From Albidovulum inexpectatum (GTDB lineage Bacteria > Pseudomonadota > Alphaproteobacteria > Rhodobacterales > Rhodobacteraceae), in the NCBI RefSeq assembly GCF_002927635.1, contig NZ_PRDS01000008.1, positions 1 to 64,000 on the forward strand: DNA of 64,000 nucleotides. Reading direction: 5' to 3'. Positions 29,275-39,233 of the stretch are shown one piece after another. The translations under genes were made by a program, and so were the position numbers. The first letter of the stretch is position 1. Every line of letters starts with the position of its first letter. The notes beneath the pieces were generated by a model, which made no database searches, had not been told where the DNA came from, and saw nothing but the letters and a program-made list of their open reading frames with translations.

Positions 29275-31056
29275 TTACTCCTTCGGAACGATGCGAAGGC
29301 CCAGTTCGCGCAACTGCTCATTGGTCGGTTCGCTCGGCGCGCCCAGCAGCAGGTCTTCAGCCCGCTGGTTCATCGGGAACATGATCACTTCGCGAATGTT
29401 CGAGGTCCGGGCCAGAAGCATGACGATCCGGTCGATTCCGGCCGCGCAACCGCCATGGGGAGGTGCGCCGTACTTGAACGCCTTGACCATGCCGCCAAAA
29501 CGCTTCTCGACCTCTTCGCGCGAATATCCAGCGATCTCGAAGGCCTTGAACATGATCTCGAGCTTGTGATTGCGGATCGCGCCCGACAGGATCTCGTAAC
29601 CGTTGCAGGCCAGGTCATACTGATAGCCCAGAACCTTCAGCGGGTCGCCGGACAACGCCTCGAGCCCGCCCTGAGGCATCGAGAACGGGTTGTGGCTGAA
29701 GTCGATCTTGCCGGTCTCGGGGTCCTTTTCATACATCGGGAAGTCCACGATCCAGGCAAAGCGGAACGTGTCTTCGTCGATCAGGCCCAGTTCGCGGCCG
29801 ATTTCCATGCGCGCGCGCCCTGCCACGGCCTCGAACTGGTCAGGCCGCCCGCCAAGGAAGAACACGGCGTCCCCCACGCCAAGGCCCAGCTGGGCGCGTA
29901 TCGCCTCGGTCCGTTCGGGGCCGATATTCTTGGCGATCGGTCCGGCGGCCTCGATGCCGGAACCGCCTTCGGCCTCGCGCCAGAAGATGTATCCCATGCC
30001 GGGCAGGCCCTCGCGCTGGGCAAAGGCATTCATCCGGTCGCAGAACTTGCGGCTGCCGCCACCTGGCGCCGGAATCGCGCGGATCTCGGTGCCCTCGTTC
30101 TCCAGCAGCTTGGCAAAGATCGCAAAGCCCGAGCCGCGGAAATGCTCGCTGACCCGCTGCATCCGGATCGGGTTGCGCAGGTCGGGCTTGTCGGTGCCAT
30201 ACCAAAGCAGCGAGTCCGCATAGCTGATGCGCGGCCATTCGGTATCGACGCGACGGCCTTCGGCGAATTCCTCGAAGACGCCCTGGATCACGGGCTGGAC
30301 GGCGGAAAGAACATCGTCCTGCGTCACGAAGGACATCTCGACGTCCAGCTGGTAAAAGTCCGTCGGGCTGCGGTCGGCGCGCGGGTCTTCGTCCCGGAAA
30401 CAGGGCGCAATCTGGAAATAGCGGTCGAAGCCCGCCACCATGATCAGCTGCTTGAACTGTTGCGGCGCCTGCGGCAGCGCATAGAACTTGCCCGGATGCA
30501 AACGCGAGGGGACCAGGAAGTCGCGCGCGCCCTCGGGAGAAGAGGCCGTGATGATCGGCGTCTGGAACTCGGTGAAGCCCGCATTCCACATGCGGTCGCG
30601 CATCGACTTGATGACACGCGAACGCAGCATCATCTTGCGATGCAGGCTGTCACGCCGCAGATCGAGGAAGCGATAGGTAAGTCGCGTCTCCTCGGGGTAA
30701 TCGGGTTCGCCGAAGACCGGCAGGGGCAATTCTTCGGCGGGGCCGAGAACTTCGATATCGGTGACATAGACCTCGATTTCGCCCGTCGGGATCTTCGGGT
30801 TGACCAGGGCCTCGTCACGCGCCTTCACCCGACCATCGATGCGGATGACCGTTTCGGCCTTCAGCTTCTCGATCGTCGCAAAGGCGGGGCTGTCGGAATC
30901 GGCCAGGATCTGCGTCACACCATAATGGTCGCGCAGATCGACGAACAACACGCCACCATGGTCGCGCACCCGGTGAACCCAGCCCGACAGGCGGACCGTC
31001 TGACCGGCATGCGACTTGTTCAGTTCCGCGCAGGTATGGCTGCGATAGGCGTGCAT
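29275..31056 (-). CDS. aspS: Aspartate--tRNA ligase (probably Asp/Asn non-discriminating)
   Basis: Class II aminoacyl-tRNA synthetase of the bacterial type, 593 residues. It has an N-terminal OB-fold anticodon domain ([32 protein letters not shown]), motif 2 in [20 protein letters not shown], the bacterial GAD insertion domain in the middle, and motif 3 near [12 protein letters not shown] 31056 is preferred over the ATG two codons upstream because the GGAAAGGG site has proper spacing to it. His33 in RDHGG matches the residue associated with non-discriminating AspRS, which also charges tRNA-Asn and relies on GatCAB. A promoter-like pair lies upstream. Confidence 0.96.
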   Translation of the reverse strand: MHAYRSHTCAELNKSHAGQTVRLSGWVHRVRDHGGVLFVDLRDHYGVTQILADSDSPAFATIEKLKAETVIRIDGRVKARDEALVNPKIPTGEIEVYVTDIEVLGPAEELPLPVFGEPDYPEETRLTYRFLDLRRDSLHRKMMLRSRVIKSMRDRMWNAGFTEFQTPIITASSPEGARDFLVPSRLHPGKFYALPQAPQQFKQLIMVAGFDRYFQIAPCFRDEDPRADRSPTDFYQLDVEMSFVTQDDVLSAVQPVIQGVFEEFAEGRRVDTEWPRISYADSLLWYGTDKPDLRNPIRMQRVSEHFRGSGFAIFAKLLENEGTEIRAIPAPGGGSRKFCDRMNAFAQREGLPGMGYIFWREAEGGSGIEAAGPIAKNIGPERTEAIRAQLGLGVGDAVFFLGGRPDQFEAVAGRARMEIGRELGLIDEDTFRFAWIVDFPMYEKDPETGKIDFSHNPFSMPQGGLEALSGDPLKVLGYQYDLACNGYEILSGAIRNHKLEIMFKAFEIAGYSREEVEKRFGGMVKAFKYGAPPHGGCAAGIDRIVMLLARTSNIREVIMFPMNQRAEDLLLGAPSEPTNEQLRELGLRIVPKE

Positions 31057-31094
31057 GGACATCCCTTTCCGGAGGCATTTCTTCGATCCGGATG

Positions 31095-31123
31095 GATACA
31101 CCCTTTGCCGCGCGCGAAGTCAA
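31095..31123 (-). promoter_or_regulatory. Putative promoter for aspS
   Basis: Minus-strand TTGACT (31123-31118) and TGTATC (31100-31095) with a 17-base spacer, about 40 bases upstream of the aspS ATG. Confidence 0.5.
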
Positions 31124-31186
31124 GGGCGGGCGGGACTTTCCATGACCATGGTCGCGAAGTAGGGTCCATGCAGTTTTGCAGGCGGC

Positions 31187-32503
31187 ATGCGGGTGCAGGC
31201 GATGTTCGACACTCCCGGGGCCATGGCCCGAAACGGATCACAGGCTTCAGGTTGGGATCGGGCCTTTTCGGCCGCGATTCTGGGACTATGGGCGGCTGTC
31301 ACCATCTGGCTTCGCTGGAACGCATGGGCCGAGGACCTGTCGGCGATCTACATTGCCGGAAGGTTATGGCAAGACGGACAGGCCGACCTGATCTATGCCG
31401 CGCCACCGGGATTCTTCGGCGGCCCGCCACCGGAATGGCAGTCGGCCCGGGAGGCCTTGGGCATCGCCGACCGCGCCAGCTTTCCCTATGTCTACCCTCC
31501 TCTGTGGGCAGCGTTGACGGCTCCTCTTGCCAAAGCGGTCTCGGCCCAGGACTTTGCCAATGCGGCAACGCTGATACAGGTGCCCCTGCTGGCCTTTTGC
31601 GTCGCGCTTGCAGGACGTATCGCGCGACCGGCCCGCATGCCCTTCTGGGTATGGACACTGCTCGGCGTGGCAATTCTTTCACTTTCGATCGATATATTTC
31701 TTGCGATCTGGCACAACCAACCATCCATTCTGGTCGCGTTCCTTGTCCTGCTTGCCTTCGAGCGGCTGCAGGCTGGCAGACCGATCCTTGCGGGTGCCAT
31801 GCTTGCGCTGGCGGCCGCGATCAAGCTGACGCCCGCGATCTTCGTTCTGATCTTTCTGATGGATCGCCAATGGCGCGCCATCGCAAGCTTTGCGTTGTTC
31901 GGAACTGCCCTTGCCCTTGCGTCCATTGCATTGGCGGGCTGGCCCCTTCATCAGGTCTTCCTGGAGCAGCTGGGTACCGTCTCGCGGGCAGGTTTAATTC
32001 ACACGGTCAACGTATCGGTTCGCAGTCTTGCGCTTGCCATCCATGCACTTGCAGAGGCCACACCGAGCCTTGACCTCTCCCAGCGCATAATCGTGATCGA
32101 GGACGTTCCTGCGTGGATAGGCCCCGCATCGTCCATCACCCTGACGGCGCTTGCCGCGCTGCTGATGATCGCCACGGCACAATCGGATTCGTGCGCGCGC
32201 CGATTTCTTGCGCTGTTCGGGCTGTCGATTCTCGTGCCGCTGTTCGGCCCGCTTGGATGGATGCACTATTATATCATCCCCGCACTCCTGATACCCGCGC
32301 TGCCCGCGATCGCACCATGGCGCGCAACCTTCCTGGTCGTGGCAGCCTGGGCTTTTGGCGCCTCGCACATACTGCATGCGCTCGATCTTCCCGCCATTGC
32401 CTATGTAGCGTTACGCTGTGCCCTCTGGCTTGCCGTTTTCGCCGTCCTGATCATGGCCGCGCGGGCCAGGCGACAGGGCGCCCGCCAACAGGGGTTGCGC
32501 TGA
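31187..32503 (+). CDS. GT87/DUF2029-like polytopic membrane glycosyltransferase
   Basis: A 438-residue integral membrane protein with about ten hydrophobic helices. The early soluble loop SAIYIAGRLWQDGQADLIYA and FPYVYPPLWAALTAPLA matches the DUF2029/GT87 family, polyprenyl-phosphate-mannose-dependent mannosyltransferases in actinobacteria. KLTPAIFVLIFLMDRQWRA follows in the middle. The sugar donor and acceptor here are unknown. Starts at 31187 (MRVQAMFD) and 31202 (MFDTPG) are both possible. It stands alone between aspS and carB. Confidence 0.75.
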   Translation: MRVQAMFDTPGAMARNGSQASGWDRAFSAAILGLWAAVTIWLRWNAWAEDLSAIYIAGRLWQDGQADLIYAAPPGFFGGPPPEWQSAREALGIADRASFPYVYPPLWAALTAPLAKAVSAQDFANAATLIQVPLLAFCVALAGRIARPARMPFWVWTLLGVAILSLSIDIFLAIWHNQPSILVAFLVLLAFERLQAGRPILAGAMLALAAAIKLTPAIFVLIFLMDRQWRAIASFALFGTALALASIALAGWPLHQVFLEQLGTVSRAGLIHTVNVSVRSLALAIHALAEATPSLDLSQRIIVIEDVPAWIGPASSITLTALAALLMIATAQSDSCARRFLALFGLSILVPLFGPLGWMHYYIIPALLIPALPAIAPWRATFLVVAAWAFGASHILHALDLPAIAYVALRCALWLAVFAVLIMAARARRQGARQQGLR

Positions 32504-32522
32504 CCGGCGTTCCGTCTATAAA
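32495..32522 (+). promoter_or_regulatory. Putative promoter for carB
   Basis: TTGCGC (32495-32500), 16 bases, TATAAA (32517-32522), 32 bases before the carB ATG. The -35 overlaps the stop codon region of the upstream membrane protein gene. Confidence 0.5.
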
Positions 32523-32554
32523 CCCCGACAATTTGCGAATTGGGGGCCGGTAGG

Positions 32555-35500
32555 ATGCCGAAGAGAACCGATATCGAATCCATCATGATTATCGGGGCGG
32601 GTCCGATCGTGATCGGGCAGGCCTGCGAGTTCGACTATTCCGGGGCGCAGGCGTGCAAGGCACTTCGCGAGGAAGGGTATCGTGTCATCCTCGTCAACTC
32701 GAACCCTGCCACGATCATGACCGATCCCGGCCTTGCGGACGCGACCTATATCGAACCGATCACCCCCGAAATCGTTGCCAAGATCATCGAGAAGGAACGC
32801 CCCGACGCCCTGCTGCCGACCATGGGTGGGCAGACCGGGTTGAACACATCGCTTGCGCTTGCCGACATGGGCGTGCTGGATCGCTTTGGCGTCGAATTGA
32901 TCGGCGCCAACCGCCGCGCGATCGAGATGGCCGAAGACCGCAAGCTGTTCCGCGAGGCGATGGAGCGTATCGGGCTGGAAAATCCGCGCGCGACCATCGT
33001 CGCGGCCCCAAAGCTGTCAAACGGTCGATACGACATCAATGCCGGCGTCGCCGAAGCCATGCGCGCGCTCGACCATGTGGGGCTGCCCGCGATCATCCGC
33101 CCTGCCTTCACGCTGGGCGGGACCGGCGGCGGCGTGGCCTATAACCGTGACGAATACGAAGCCATCGTGCGCTCGGGGCTGGAAGCCTCGCCCATGGCAC
33201 AGGTCCTGATCGACGAAAGCCTGCTGGGCTGGAAGGAATTCGAGATGGAGGTGGTCCGCGACAAGGCGGACAACGCGATCATCGTCTGCTCGATCGAAAA
33301 CATCGATCCGATGGGCGTGCATACCGGCGATTCCATCACCGTCGCCCCGGCGCTGACGCTGACCGACAAGGAATATCAGATGATGCGGTCGGGCTCGATC
33401 GCGGTGCTGCGCGAGATCGGCGTGGAGACCGGCGGATCGAACGTGCAGTGGGCGGTCAATCCGCGCGATGGCCGCATGGTCGTGATCGAGATGAACCCGC
33501 GGGTGTCGCGCTCTTCGGCGCTGGCCTCCAAGGCCACAGGTTTCCCGATCGCCAAGATCGCGGCGAAGCTGGCTGTCGGCTACACTCTGGATGAGCTGGA
33601 CAACGACATCACGCGGGTCACGCCCGCCAGTTTCGAGCCTTCGATCGACTATGTCGTGACCAAGATCCCGCGCTTTGCCTTCGAGAAATTCCCCGGCGCC
33701 AAGCCCGAGCTGACCACCGCGATGAAATCGGTGGGCGAGGTCATGGCCATCGGTCGCAGCTTCCATGAGAGCGTGCAGAAGGCTTTGGCCGGCCTGGAAA
33801 CCGGGCTGACCGGGTTCGACGAGATCGAGATTCCGGGCGCCGACGATCCCGCGACGGGGCGCGCGGCGGTCATCAAGGCGCTGTCGCGCCAGACGCCCGA
33901 CAGGTTGCGGCTGGTGGCACAGGCGATGCGCCACGGGCTGAGCGACGAGGAAATCCAGCACGCCACGGCCTTTGACCCGTGGTTCCTGGCCCGCATCCGC
34001 GAGATCGTCGAAACCGAGGCCGAAATCCGCCGGAATGGCCTGCCCGTAACCGAAGAGGGGCTGCGGCGGCTGAAGATGATGGGCTTCACCGATGCCCGCC
34101 TGGCAAGGCTCACCGGCCGGGACGAGGATCAGGTCCGCCGCGCCCGCGCCCGCCTCGGCGTCAACGCGGTCTTCAAGCGCATCGACACCTGCGCGGCCGA
34201 GTTCGAGGCCCAGACCCCCTACATGTATTCGACCTATGAAGCCCCCGCGATGGGCGAGGTCGAATGCGAATCCCGGCCCACCGACCGCAAGAAGGTGGTC
34301 ATCTTGGGCGGCGGCCCGAACCGGATCGGTCAGGGGATCGAGTTCGATTATTGCTGCTGCCATGCCTGCTTCTCGCTGTCGGATGCGGGCTATGAGACGA
34401 TCATGATCAACTGCAACCCCGAGACCGTGTCGACCGATTACGACACCTCGGACCGGCTGTATTTCGAGCCCCTGACACTGGAACATGTGCTGGAGATCCT
34501 GCGCGTGGAACAGTCGAACGGCACGCTGCATGGCGTGATCGTCCAGTTCGGCGGTCAGACCCCGCTGAAGCTTGCCCAGGCGCTGGCGGCCGAGGGCATC
34601 CCGATCCTGGGCACCAGCCCAGACGCGATCGACCTGGCCGAGGACCGCGAGCGGTTCCAGAAGCTTCTCAATGACCTGGGCCTGAAGCAGCCGGTGAACG
34701 GAATCGCCTTCTCGGACGATCAGGCGATCGAGATCGCGCAAAGGGTGGGCTTCCCGCTGGTGATCCGGCCCTCCTATGTGCTGGGCGGTCGCGCGATGGA
34801 GATCGTGCGCGACATGGACCATCTGAAGCGCTACATCACCAATGCCGTGCATGTTTCGGGCAAGAACCCAGTCCTGCTCGACTCCTATCTGTCGGGCGCG
34901 ATCGAGGTCGATGTCGATGCGCTTTGCGATGGCGAGCGCGTCCATGTCGCCGGCATCATGGAACATATCGAGGAAGCGGGCGTCCATTCAGGCGACTCGG
35001 CCTGCTGCCTGCCGCCGCATTCACTGCCCGACGAGATCGTCGCCGAGATCAAGCGCCAGACCGAGGCGCTGGCGCTGGCGCTGCAGGTGCGCGGCCTGAT
35101 GAACGTGCAGTTCGCCGTCAAGGATGGCGAGATCTACGTGCTCGAGGTCAATCCGCGCGCCAGCCGCACCGTGCCCTTCGTGGCCAAGGCGACCGACAGC
35201 GCCATCGCCTCGATCGCGGCGCGGATCATGGCGGGCGAGAAGCTGTCGGACTTCCCGATGCGCGCCCCCTATCCCGAGGGCGTCGGCCCCGACACCGACC
35301 TGCCCTATGCCGATCCGATGACGCTGGCCGACCCGAAGACCCCGTGGTTCAGCGTCAAGGAGGCGGTCCTGCCCTTTGCCCGATTCCCGGGTGTGGACAC
35401 GATCCTTGGCCCCGAGATGCGCTCGACCGGCGAGGTCATGGGCTGGGACCGGACCTTCCCGCTGGCATTTCTCAAGGCGCAGATGGGCGCGGGCACGATG

Positions 35501-35908
35501 CTGCCCGAATCCGGACGGGTCTTCATCTCGATCAAGGATTCCGACAAGAGGCCCGCGATGGCGCAGGCCGCGCGCGACCTGGTCGAGCTGGGCTTCGAGA
35601 TCGTGGCCACCCGCGGCACGGCGGCCTTCCTGGCCGAACATGGGGTTCAGGCCGAGATCGTCAACAAGGTCTATGAGGGCCGTCAGGACGGCAAGCTGCA
35701 TGTCGTCGATCGCCTGAAGAATGGCGATATCGCGCTGGTCTTCAACACGACCGAAGGCGCACAGGCGATCGAGGATAGCCGTGCAATCCGGTCTGTCGCG
35801 CTGCACGACAAGATCCCCTATTTCACCACCGCCGCAGGTGCGATTGCCGCCGTTCAGGCGATGAAGGCGCGCAGCGAAGGGATCGGGGTGCGGACCCTTC
35901 AGGGGTGA
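32555..35908 (+). CDS. carB: Carbamoyl-phosphate synthase large subunit
   Basis: Makes carbamoyl phosphate from bicarbonate, glutamine-derived ammonia and two ATP for pyrimidine and arginine synthesis. The 1117-residue protein has two homologous halves, each an ATP-grasp carboxyphosphate/carbamate kinase module. The first begins [21 protein letters not shown], the second at about residue 580 with [20 protein letters not shown]. The C-terminal MGS-like allosteric domain starts near [13 protein letters not shown]. Length is slightly above the E. coli protein (1073), as usual for alphaproteobacteria. carA is not adjacent, so the small subunit is encoded elsewhere. Confidence 0.97.
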   Translation: MPKRTDIESIMIIGAGPIVIGQACEFDYSGAQACKALREEGYRVILVNSNPATIMTDPGLADATYIEPITPEIVAKIIEKERPDALLPTMGGQTGLNTSLALADMGVLDRFGVELIGANRRAIEMAEDRKLFREAMERIGLENPRATIVAAPKLSNGRYDINAGVAEAMRALDHVGLPAIIRPAFTLGGTGGGVAYNRDEYEAIVRSGLEASPMAQVLIDESLLGWKEFEMEVVRDKADNAIIVCSIENIDPMGVHTGDSITVAPALTLTDKEYQMMRSGSIAVLREIGVETGGSNVQWAVNPRDGRMVVIEMNPRVSRSSALASKATGFPIAKIAAKLAVGYTLDELDNDITRVTPASFEPSIDYVVTKIPRFAFEKFPGAKPELTTAMKSVGEVMAIGRSFHESVQKALAGLETGLTGFDEIEIPGADDPATGRAAVIKALSRQTPDRLRLVAQAMRHGLSDEEIQHATAFDPWFLARIREIVETEAEIRRNGLPVTEEGLRRLKMMGFTDARLARLTGRDEDQVRRARARLGVNAVFKRIDTCAAEFEAQTPYMYSTYEAPAMGEVECESRPTDRKKVVILGGGPNRIGQGIEFDYCCCHACFSLSDAGYETIMINCNPETVSTDYDTSDRLYFEPLTLEHVLEILRVEQSNGTLHGVIVQFGGQTPLKLAQALAAEGIPILGTSPDAIDLAEDRERFQKLLNDLGLKQPVNGIAFSDDQAIEIAQRVGFPLVIRPSYVLGGRAMEIVRDMDHLKRYITNAVHVSGKNPVLLDSYLSGAIEVDVDALCDGERVHVAGIMEHIEEAGVHSGDSACCLPPHSLPDEIVAEIKRQTEALALALQVRGLMNVQFAVKDGEIYVLEVNPRASRTVPFVAKATDSAIASIAARIMAGEKLSDFPMRAPYPEGVGPDTDLPYADPMTLADPKTPWFSVKEAVLPFARFPGVDTILGPEMRSTGEVMGWDRTFPLAFLKAQMGAGTMLPESGRVFISIKDSDKRPAMAQAARDLVELGFEIVATRGTAAFLAEHGVQAEIVNKVYEGRQDGKLHVVDRLKNGDIALVFNTTEGAQAIEDSRAIRSVALHDKIPYFTTAAGAIAAVQAMKARSEGIGVRTLQG

Positions 35909-35955
35909 AACGTACGCATGGCCCGGTCATGGCCTTGGCCGGGCTTCCAGGGCGT

Positions 35956-36531
35956 TCAATTTGACAGGGCAAAACCTGCCTGCAGCCGCACGCGGCGCTG
36001 GGCCAGCACCTTTTCCTGCGGCTGCCAGCGATAGCGCACATCCTTCGCGACAGGCGCCCAGAACAGCCGCCCGCCCCAGCGCCAGGGATCGATCACGATC
36101 CCTTCCTCGATCGGGCGACCGCGCGCGACGATCACGGCGGTCGAATGGTCGATGCCAATTCCGCTTGGCAAGGCAATGGCGCGCCGGATCTCGAGACTGC
36201 GGAACTGTTCCGCCTGCAGGCGGCGCTGCATGTCCTCGGCCCAGTGCCAGCACAGGCCACGCTCCCTAAGCCCAAGATTTACCTTGGTATTGTGTATCAG
36301 CGGCGGATCAGTCACGCGGTAGCGTCGCGCCAGCTCCAGCGGCCAATCATGGGCAATATGCGCGGCACGCGCCGCCTCTTCGGGCAGGACGTCCGATGAC
36401 AGGTCCGCGATCGCGGCCTGCAAGGCACGGACGATGTCAGGATCGCGAACATCCCTGCGGTCCACGGAAACGCAGCTTGCGACCAGCAGCGCAAGAAATA
36501 CGCCTCGCCACCGATGCAGGGCGGCGCCCAC
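35956..36531 (-). CDS. Hypothetical lipoprotein with possible Cys-His-Asp triad
   Basis: A 191-residue protein starting at GTG 36531, with a lipoprotein signal (MGAALHRWRGVFLALLVASC, Cys20). In the mature part GLCWHWAEDM (Cys94), GIDHSTAVIVARG (His129) and GIVIDPWRWGG (Asp148) are spaced as in transglutaminase-like/papain-fold cysteine peptidases. The catalytic function is an inference from motif spacing only. It begins one base after the stop of the upstream putative regulator gene, so the two form an operon. Convergent with carB. Confidence 0.65.
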   Translation of the reverse strand: MGAALHRWRGVFLALLVASCVSVDRRDVRDPDIVRALQAAIADLSSDVLPEEAARAAHIAHDWPLELARRYRVTDPPLIHNTKVNLGLRERGLCWHWAEDMQRRLQAEQFRSLEIRRAIALPSGIGIDHSTAVIVARGRPIEEGIVIDPWRWGGRLFWAPVAKDVRYRWQPQEKVLAQRRVRLQAGFALSN

Positions 36532-36532
36532 T

Positions 36533-36991
36533 TCACTTCACCTCGCGCTCGAGGTTCAGCTTGATGTCGATCAGGACCTTCTGGATCGCCAGCGTTTCGG
36601 CCAGCAGGCGCTTGGCCTCGTTCATGGTGATCGTGCCATCCTCGATCGACTGATGGTATTCCGCCATCAGCATGGCAAATCTCTGCGACAGAGCGACGAC
36701 GTCGGAATTGATGCCGGCGCTTTCGGTGTTGGGGCGGGTCTTGTCGTGGCTCAGCGTGATCCCGCGCAGGTCGGCCAGCGCGGCCGTCACATGGGGAAAG
36801 GATGCCGCGCCTTCCAGCCGGGCCACGACATCGATGGGCATGAACCGGTCGGCATGTTCGGCGTCATGCGAATAGTATCGTCCCAGGGTTGCCTTGGACT
36901 TGCCGCTCAGCTTGCTGGCCGTCTCGATTCCCAGGTCCTTGACCAGAGCTTCGGTATGTTTTTTCAGATAGCTGCCGATCGCATCGCTCAT
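36533..36991 (-). CDS. Putative HTH-type DNA-binding protein
   Basis: A 152-residue protein. The first 45 residues (MSDAIGSYLKKHTEALVKDL, then ASKLSGKSKATLGRYYS) look like a helix-turn-helix reminiscent of phage-derived CII/CP76-type regulators. The C-terminal half is an all-helical tail rich in Glu/Lys/Leu that probably oligomerises. There is no catalytic motif. ATG 36991 follows AAGGGACAGG; a longer frame upstream is non-conserved-looking. It is first in a two-gene unit with the lipoprotein gene and has a good upstream promoter candidate. Assignment is tentative. Confidence 0.6.
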   Translation of the reverse strand: MSDAIGSYLKKHTEALVKDLGIETASKLSGKSKATLGRYYSHDAEHADRFMPIDVVARLEGAASFPHVTAALADLRGITLSHDKTRPNTESAGINSDVVALSQRFAMLMAEYHQSIEDGTITMNEAKRLLAETLAIQKVLIDIKLNLEREVK

Positions 36992-37061
36992 GGCCTGTCC
37001 CTTCGCCCAACCCGCGTCGCCAGAGATCCGGCGCGGGGAAAACGTGCCTCTGTTTCCCATT

Positions 37062-37091
37062 AATTCACCAGCTTGCGTTTGTCATAGTCAA
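37062..37091 (-). promoter_or_regulatory. Putative promoter for the HTH protein/lipoprotein unit
   Basis: Minus-strand TTGACT (37091-37086) and TGAATT (37067-37062) separated by 18 bases, about 70 bases upstream of the ATG at 36991. Confidence 0.45.
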
Positions 37092-37418
37092 ATCGTTCTC
37101 GGAAGGGAACGCGTGAGAGTGTCCGGCGCCCCAGGCCGGTGCGGTTAAGAAGGGTCACGTCCCGGCAGGTGGGTGGTCGGGTGCTGCAAGGCAAATGCGT
37201 GACCCTTCCAGACGTGTAAGCGGTCTCAAGGTTGTGTTCCCGGGTGGATTTCCCCCATCCCCCGGGGCTGGATCGGGTCGAAGGCTGGTGGCTTTCGGCC
37301 CGAGCCATCTTGGCGCCTGCGATCCATGGGCAACAGCATGGGGCAATGACGCGGATGCGGCTTGCCGCGCCCTCAGCCGCGGCTTGAAACGCGCGGCCCG
37401 CCCGGTCTATCAGGCGCC
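37092..37418. other. Non-coding region with three strong hairpins; candidate structured RNA
   Basis: No convincing gene lies between 36991 and tdk. Three perfect or near-perfect stems sit in a row. GAAGGGTCACG (37149-37159) pairs with CGTGACCCTTC (37198-37208) over 11 bp. CCCGGG-GGAT pairs with ATCC-CCCGGG (37239-37266) with one bulged T. TCGGGTCGAAGGC (37273-37285) pairs with GCTTTCGGCCCGA (37291-37303), 13 bp with two wobbles that work only as RNA on the plus strand. I could not match it to 6S RNA, SRP RNA, RNase P RNA or a known riboswitch. It could be a stand-alone RNA or the tdk leader. Confidence 0.45.
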
Positions 37419-38021
37419 ATGGCCAAACTCTATTTCCATTATTCGACCATGAACGCGGGCAAGTCGACCCTGCTGCTGCAGGCCTCGCACAATTACCGCG
37501 AACGTGGGATGCAGACCTATCTGCTGACCGCCCAGCTGGACGACCGCGCTGGCCTGGGGCGCATCGCCAGTCGCATCGGCATCGGCGAGGAGGCCGATAC
37601 CTATGCCCCTGATACGGACCTGTTCGACCGCATCCGCGAAAGACTCGCGCGGGGGCCGGTCGCCTGCGTGTTCGTGGACGAGGCGCAGTTCCTGACGCCC
37701 GACCAGGTCTGGCAACTGGCCCGCGCCGTCGATGACCTGGACGTGCCGGTGATGTGCTATGGCCTGCGGGTCGACTTCCGGGGCGAGCTCTTTCCCGGAT
37801 CGGCGGCGCTGCTTGCCCTGGCAGACGAGATGCGCGAGGTGCGTACCATCTGTCATTGCGGTCGAAAGGCCACGATGGTCGTGCGGCGCGGACCGGATGG
37901 CCGCGCGATGCGCGATGGCGCCCAGGTCCAGATCGGCGGCAACGAAACTTATGTTTCGCTATGCCGTCGCCACTGGCGCGAGGAAATCGGCGACCGCCGC
38001 GCCTCGACCGCTGCCGAGTGA
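37419..38021 (+). CDS. tdk: Thymidine kinase
   Basis: Salvages thymidine to dTMP. The 200-residue type II (TK1-like) enzyme has the P-loop STMNAGKS (residues 9-16), the VFVDEAQF Walker-B/catalytic Glu, the lasso segment VMCYGLRVDFRGELFPGS, zinc-binding cysteines in CHCGRKAT and a late single Cys (SLCRRHW), and GNETYVSLC. ATG 37419 fits the family start. It converges on csaA with only 7 bases between stops. Confidence 0.96.
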   Translation: MAKLYFHYSTMNAGKSTLLLQASHNYRERGMQTYLLTAQLDDRAGLGRIASRIGIGEEADTYAPDTDLFDRIRERLARGPVACVFVDEAQFLTPDQVWQLARAVDDLDVPVMCYGLRVDFRGELFPGSAALLALADEMREVRTICHCGRKATMVVRRGPDGRAMRDGAQVQIGGNETYVSLCRRHWREEIGDRRASTAAE

Positions 38022-38028
38022 GCCCGTT

Positions 38029-38364
38029 TCAGAACAGCCGACCGCCCAGCGGAACATCCTGGTCGGGCGCGACCAGGACGACTTCGCCATCGGCATCCGG
38101 CACCCCCAGAACAAGCACCTCGGACCGGACGGGCCCGATCTGGCGTGGCGGGAAATTTACCACGGCCAGAACCTGCCGTCCGACCAGATCTTCGGGCCTG
38201 TAATGCCGCGTGATCTGGGCCGAGGACTTGCGCTCGCCGATCTCGGGCCCGAAATCGACCCACAGCTTGTAGGCCGGCTTGCGCGCCTCGGGGAACGGTT
38301 CGGCCCGCGTGATGCGACCGACGCGAATTTCGACCTTCTGGAAATCGTCGTAGGTGATTGTCAC
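38029..38364 (-). CDS. csaA: tRNA-binding domain protein CsaA
   Basis: A 111-residue stand-alone OB-fold tRNA-binding protein, reported as an export-related chaperone in Bacillus. [27 protein letters not shown] and [19 protein letters not shown] are the family hallmarks. GTG start 38364 overlaps the proC stop by four bases, so it is translationally coupled to proC. Length is typical. Confidence 0.92.
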   Translation of the reverse strand: MTITYDDFQKVEIRVGRITRAEPFPEARKPAYKLWVDFGPEIGERKSSAQITRHYRPEDLVGRQVLAVVNFPPRQIGPVRSEVLVLGVPDADGEVVLVAPDQDVPLGGRLF

Positions 38365-39167
38365 TTGCCCAGCTCCCGTCCACGTTCGGCCGCGGCATGA
38401 ACGGCGCGTTTCATCAGTTGCGTCAGGCCCGTATCGGGATCCATCAGCACCTTCAGGGCGGCCTCGGTCGTGCCGCCCGGCGAAGTGACATTGCGGCGCA
38501 GCTGCTCGGCGCTTTCGGACGAGGCATCCAGCAACGCACCGGCGCCCGAAACCGTCGCGCGCGCCAGCTGCATGGCCAGGTCGGCTGGCAGCCCTTTGGC
38601 CCGGCCGGCCTCGGCCAAGGCTTCGACCAGATGAAAGACATAGGCCGGCCCCGATCCGGAAACCGCGGTCACCGCATCCATCTGCGATTCCGCGTGCAGG
38701 CGAACCACCGGGCCAACGGCCGACAACAGGGTTTCGGCCAGTTCCATATGGGCCCCGGTCGCATGGTCGTTGCCAATGATCGCCGTAATGCCGCGTCCGA
38801 TCGCCGCGGGCGTGTTGGGCATCGCCCGGATGACGGGCGTCCCGGCCCCCAGAATGCGTTCATAGGTGGCAATCGTCGTGCCGGCCGCGATGCTGAGGAA
38901 CAGCGTCTTTCCGCCACCAAGGCCGGCCACGGATTGCAGTGCCTGTTCCATCATCTGCGGCTTGACGGCAACCACGACCACGGCCGGATCCTGTGGCAGG
39001 TCGCCCTGAAGATGCACGCCCAGCGTAATCAGCCAGTCCGAGGGATGCGGCTCGCGCACCCAGACCGAGCTTGCGGGCAATCCGCCGTTCAGCCAGCCCT
39101 GCAGCATGGCCGAACCCATCTTTCCACACCCAAGAAGGACAAGCCCCCGGTCGCGCAATTGATCCAT
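38361..39167 (-). CDS. proC: Pyrroline-5-carboxylate reductase
   Basis: Last step of proline synthesis, NAD(P)H reduction of P5C. The 268-residue protein has the Rossmann motif [39 protein letters not shown] and the C-terminal signature [15 protein letters not shown] followed by [14 protein letters not shown] 39167 is the family-like start; 11 upstream codons are open but dispensable. It forms an operon with csaA and is preceded, 66 bases upstream, by the YbjN-like gene on the same strand. Confidence 0.96.
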   Translation of the reverse strand: MDQLRDRGLVLLGCGKMGSAMLQGWLNGGLPASSVWVREPHPSDWLITLGVHLQGDLPQDPAVVVVAVKPQMMEQALQSVAGLGGGKTLFLSIAAGTTIATYERILGAGTPVIRAMPNTPAAIGRGITAIIGNDHATGAHMELAETLLSAVGPVVRLHAESQMDAVTAVSGSGPAYVFHLVEALAEAGRAKGLPADLAMQLARATVSGAGALLDASSESAEQLRRNVTSPGGTTEAALKVLMDPDTGLTQLMKRAVHAAAERGRELGK

Positions 39168-39233
39168 GACTTTCGATGACCTCCTGTTCAGCGGCGCCAC
39201 ATTAGCCGGCTCGCCGATGAAGGAAAGCCCCGA

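Noticed and set aside
33017-34987. A 656-codon frame antisense to carB
   Set aside because: carB is certain; the antisense frame has no start context or domain.
37081-37210. Cobalamin riboswitch upstream of tdk
   Set aside because: A GGGAACGCGTG stretch looks similar, but the invariant GCTGCCCCCGCAACTG box is missing and tdk is not a B12-related gene.
37149-37330. 6S RNA, SRP RNA or RNase P RNA
   Set aside because: The characteristic boxes of SRP (GGAAGCAGCC-like) and RNase P (GAGGAAAGTCC-like) are absent, and I could not draw the closing stem and central bubble of 6S RNA with confidence.
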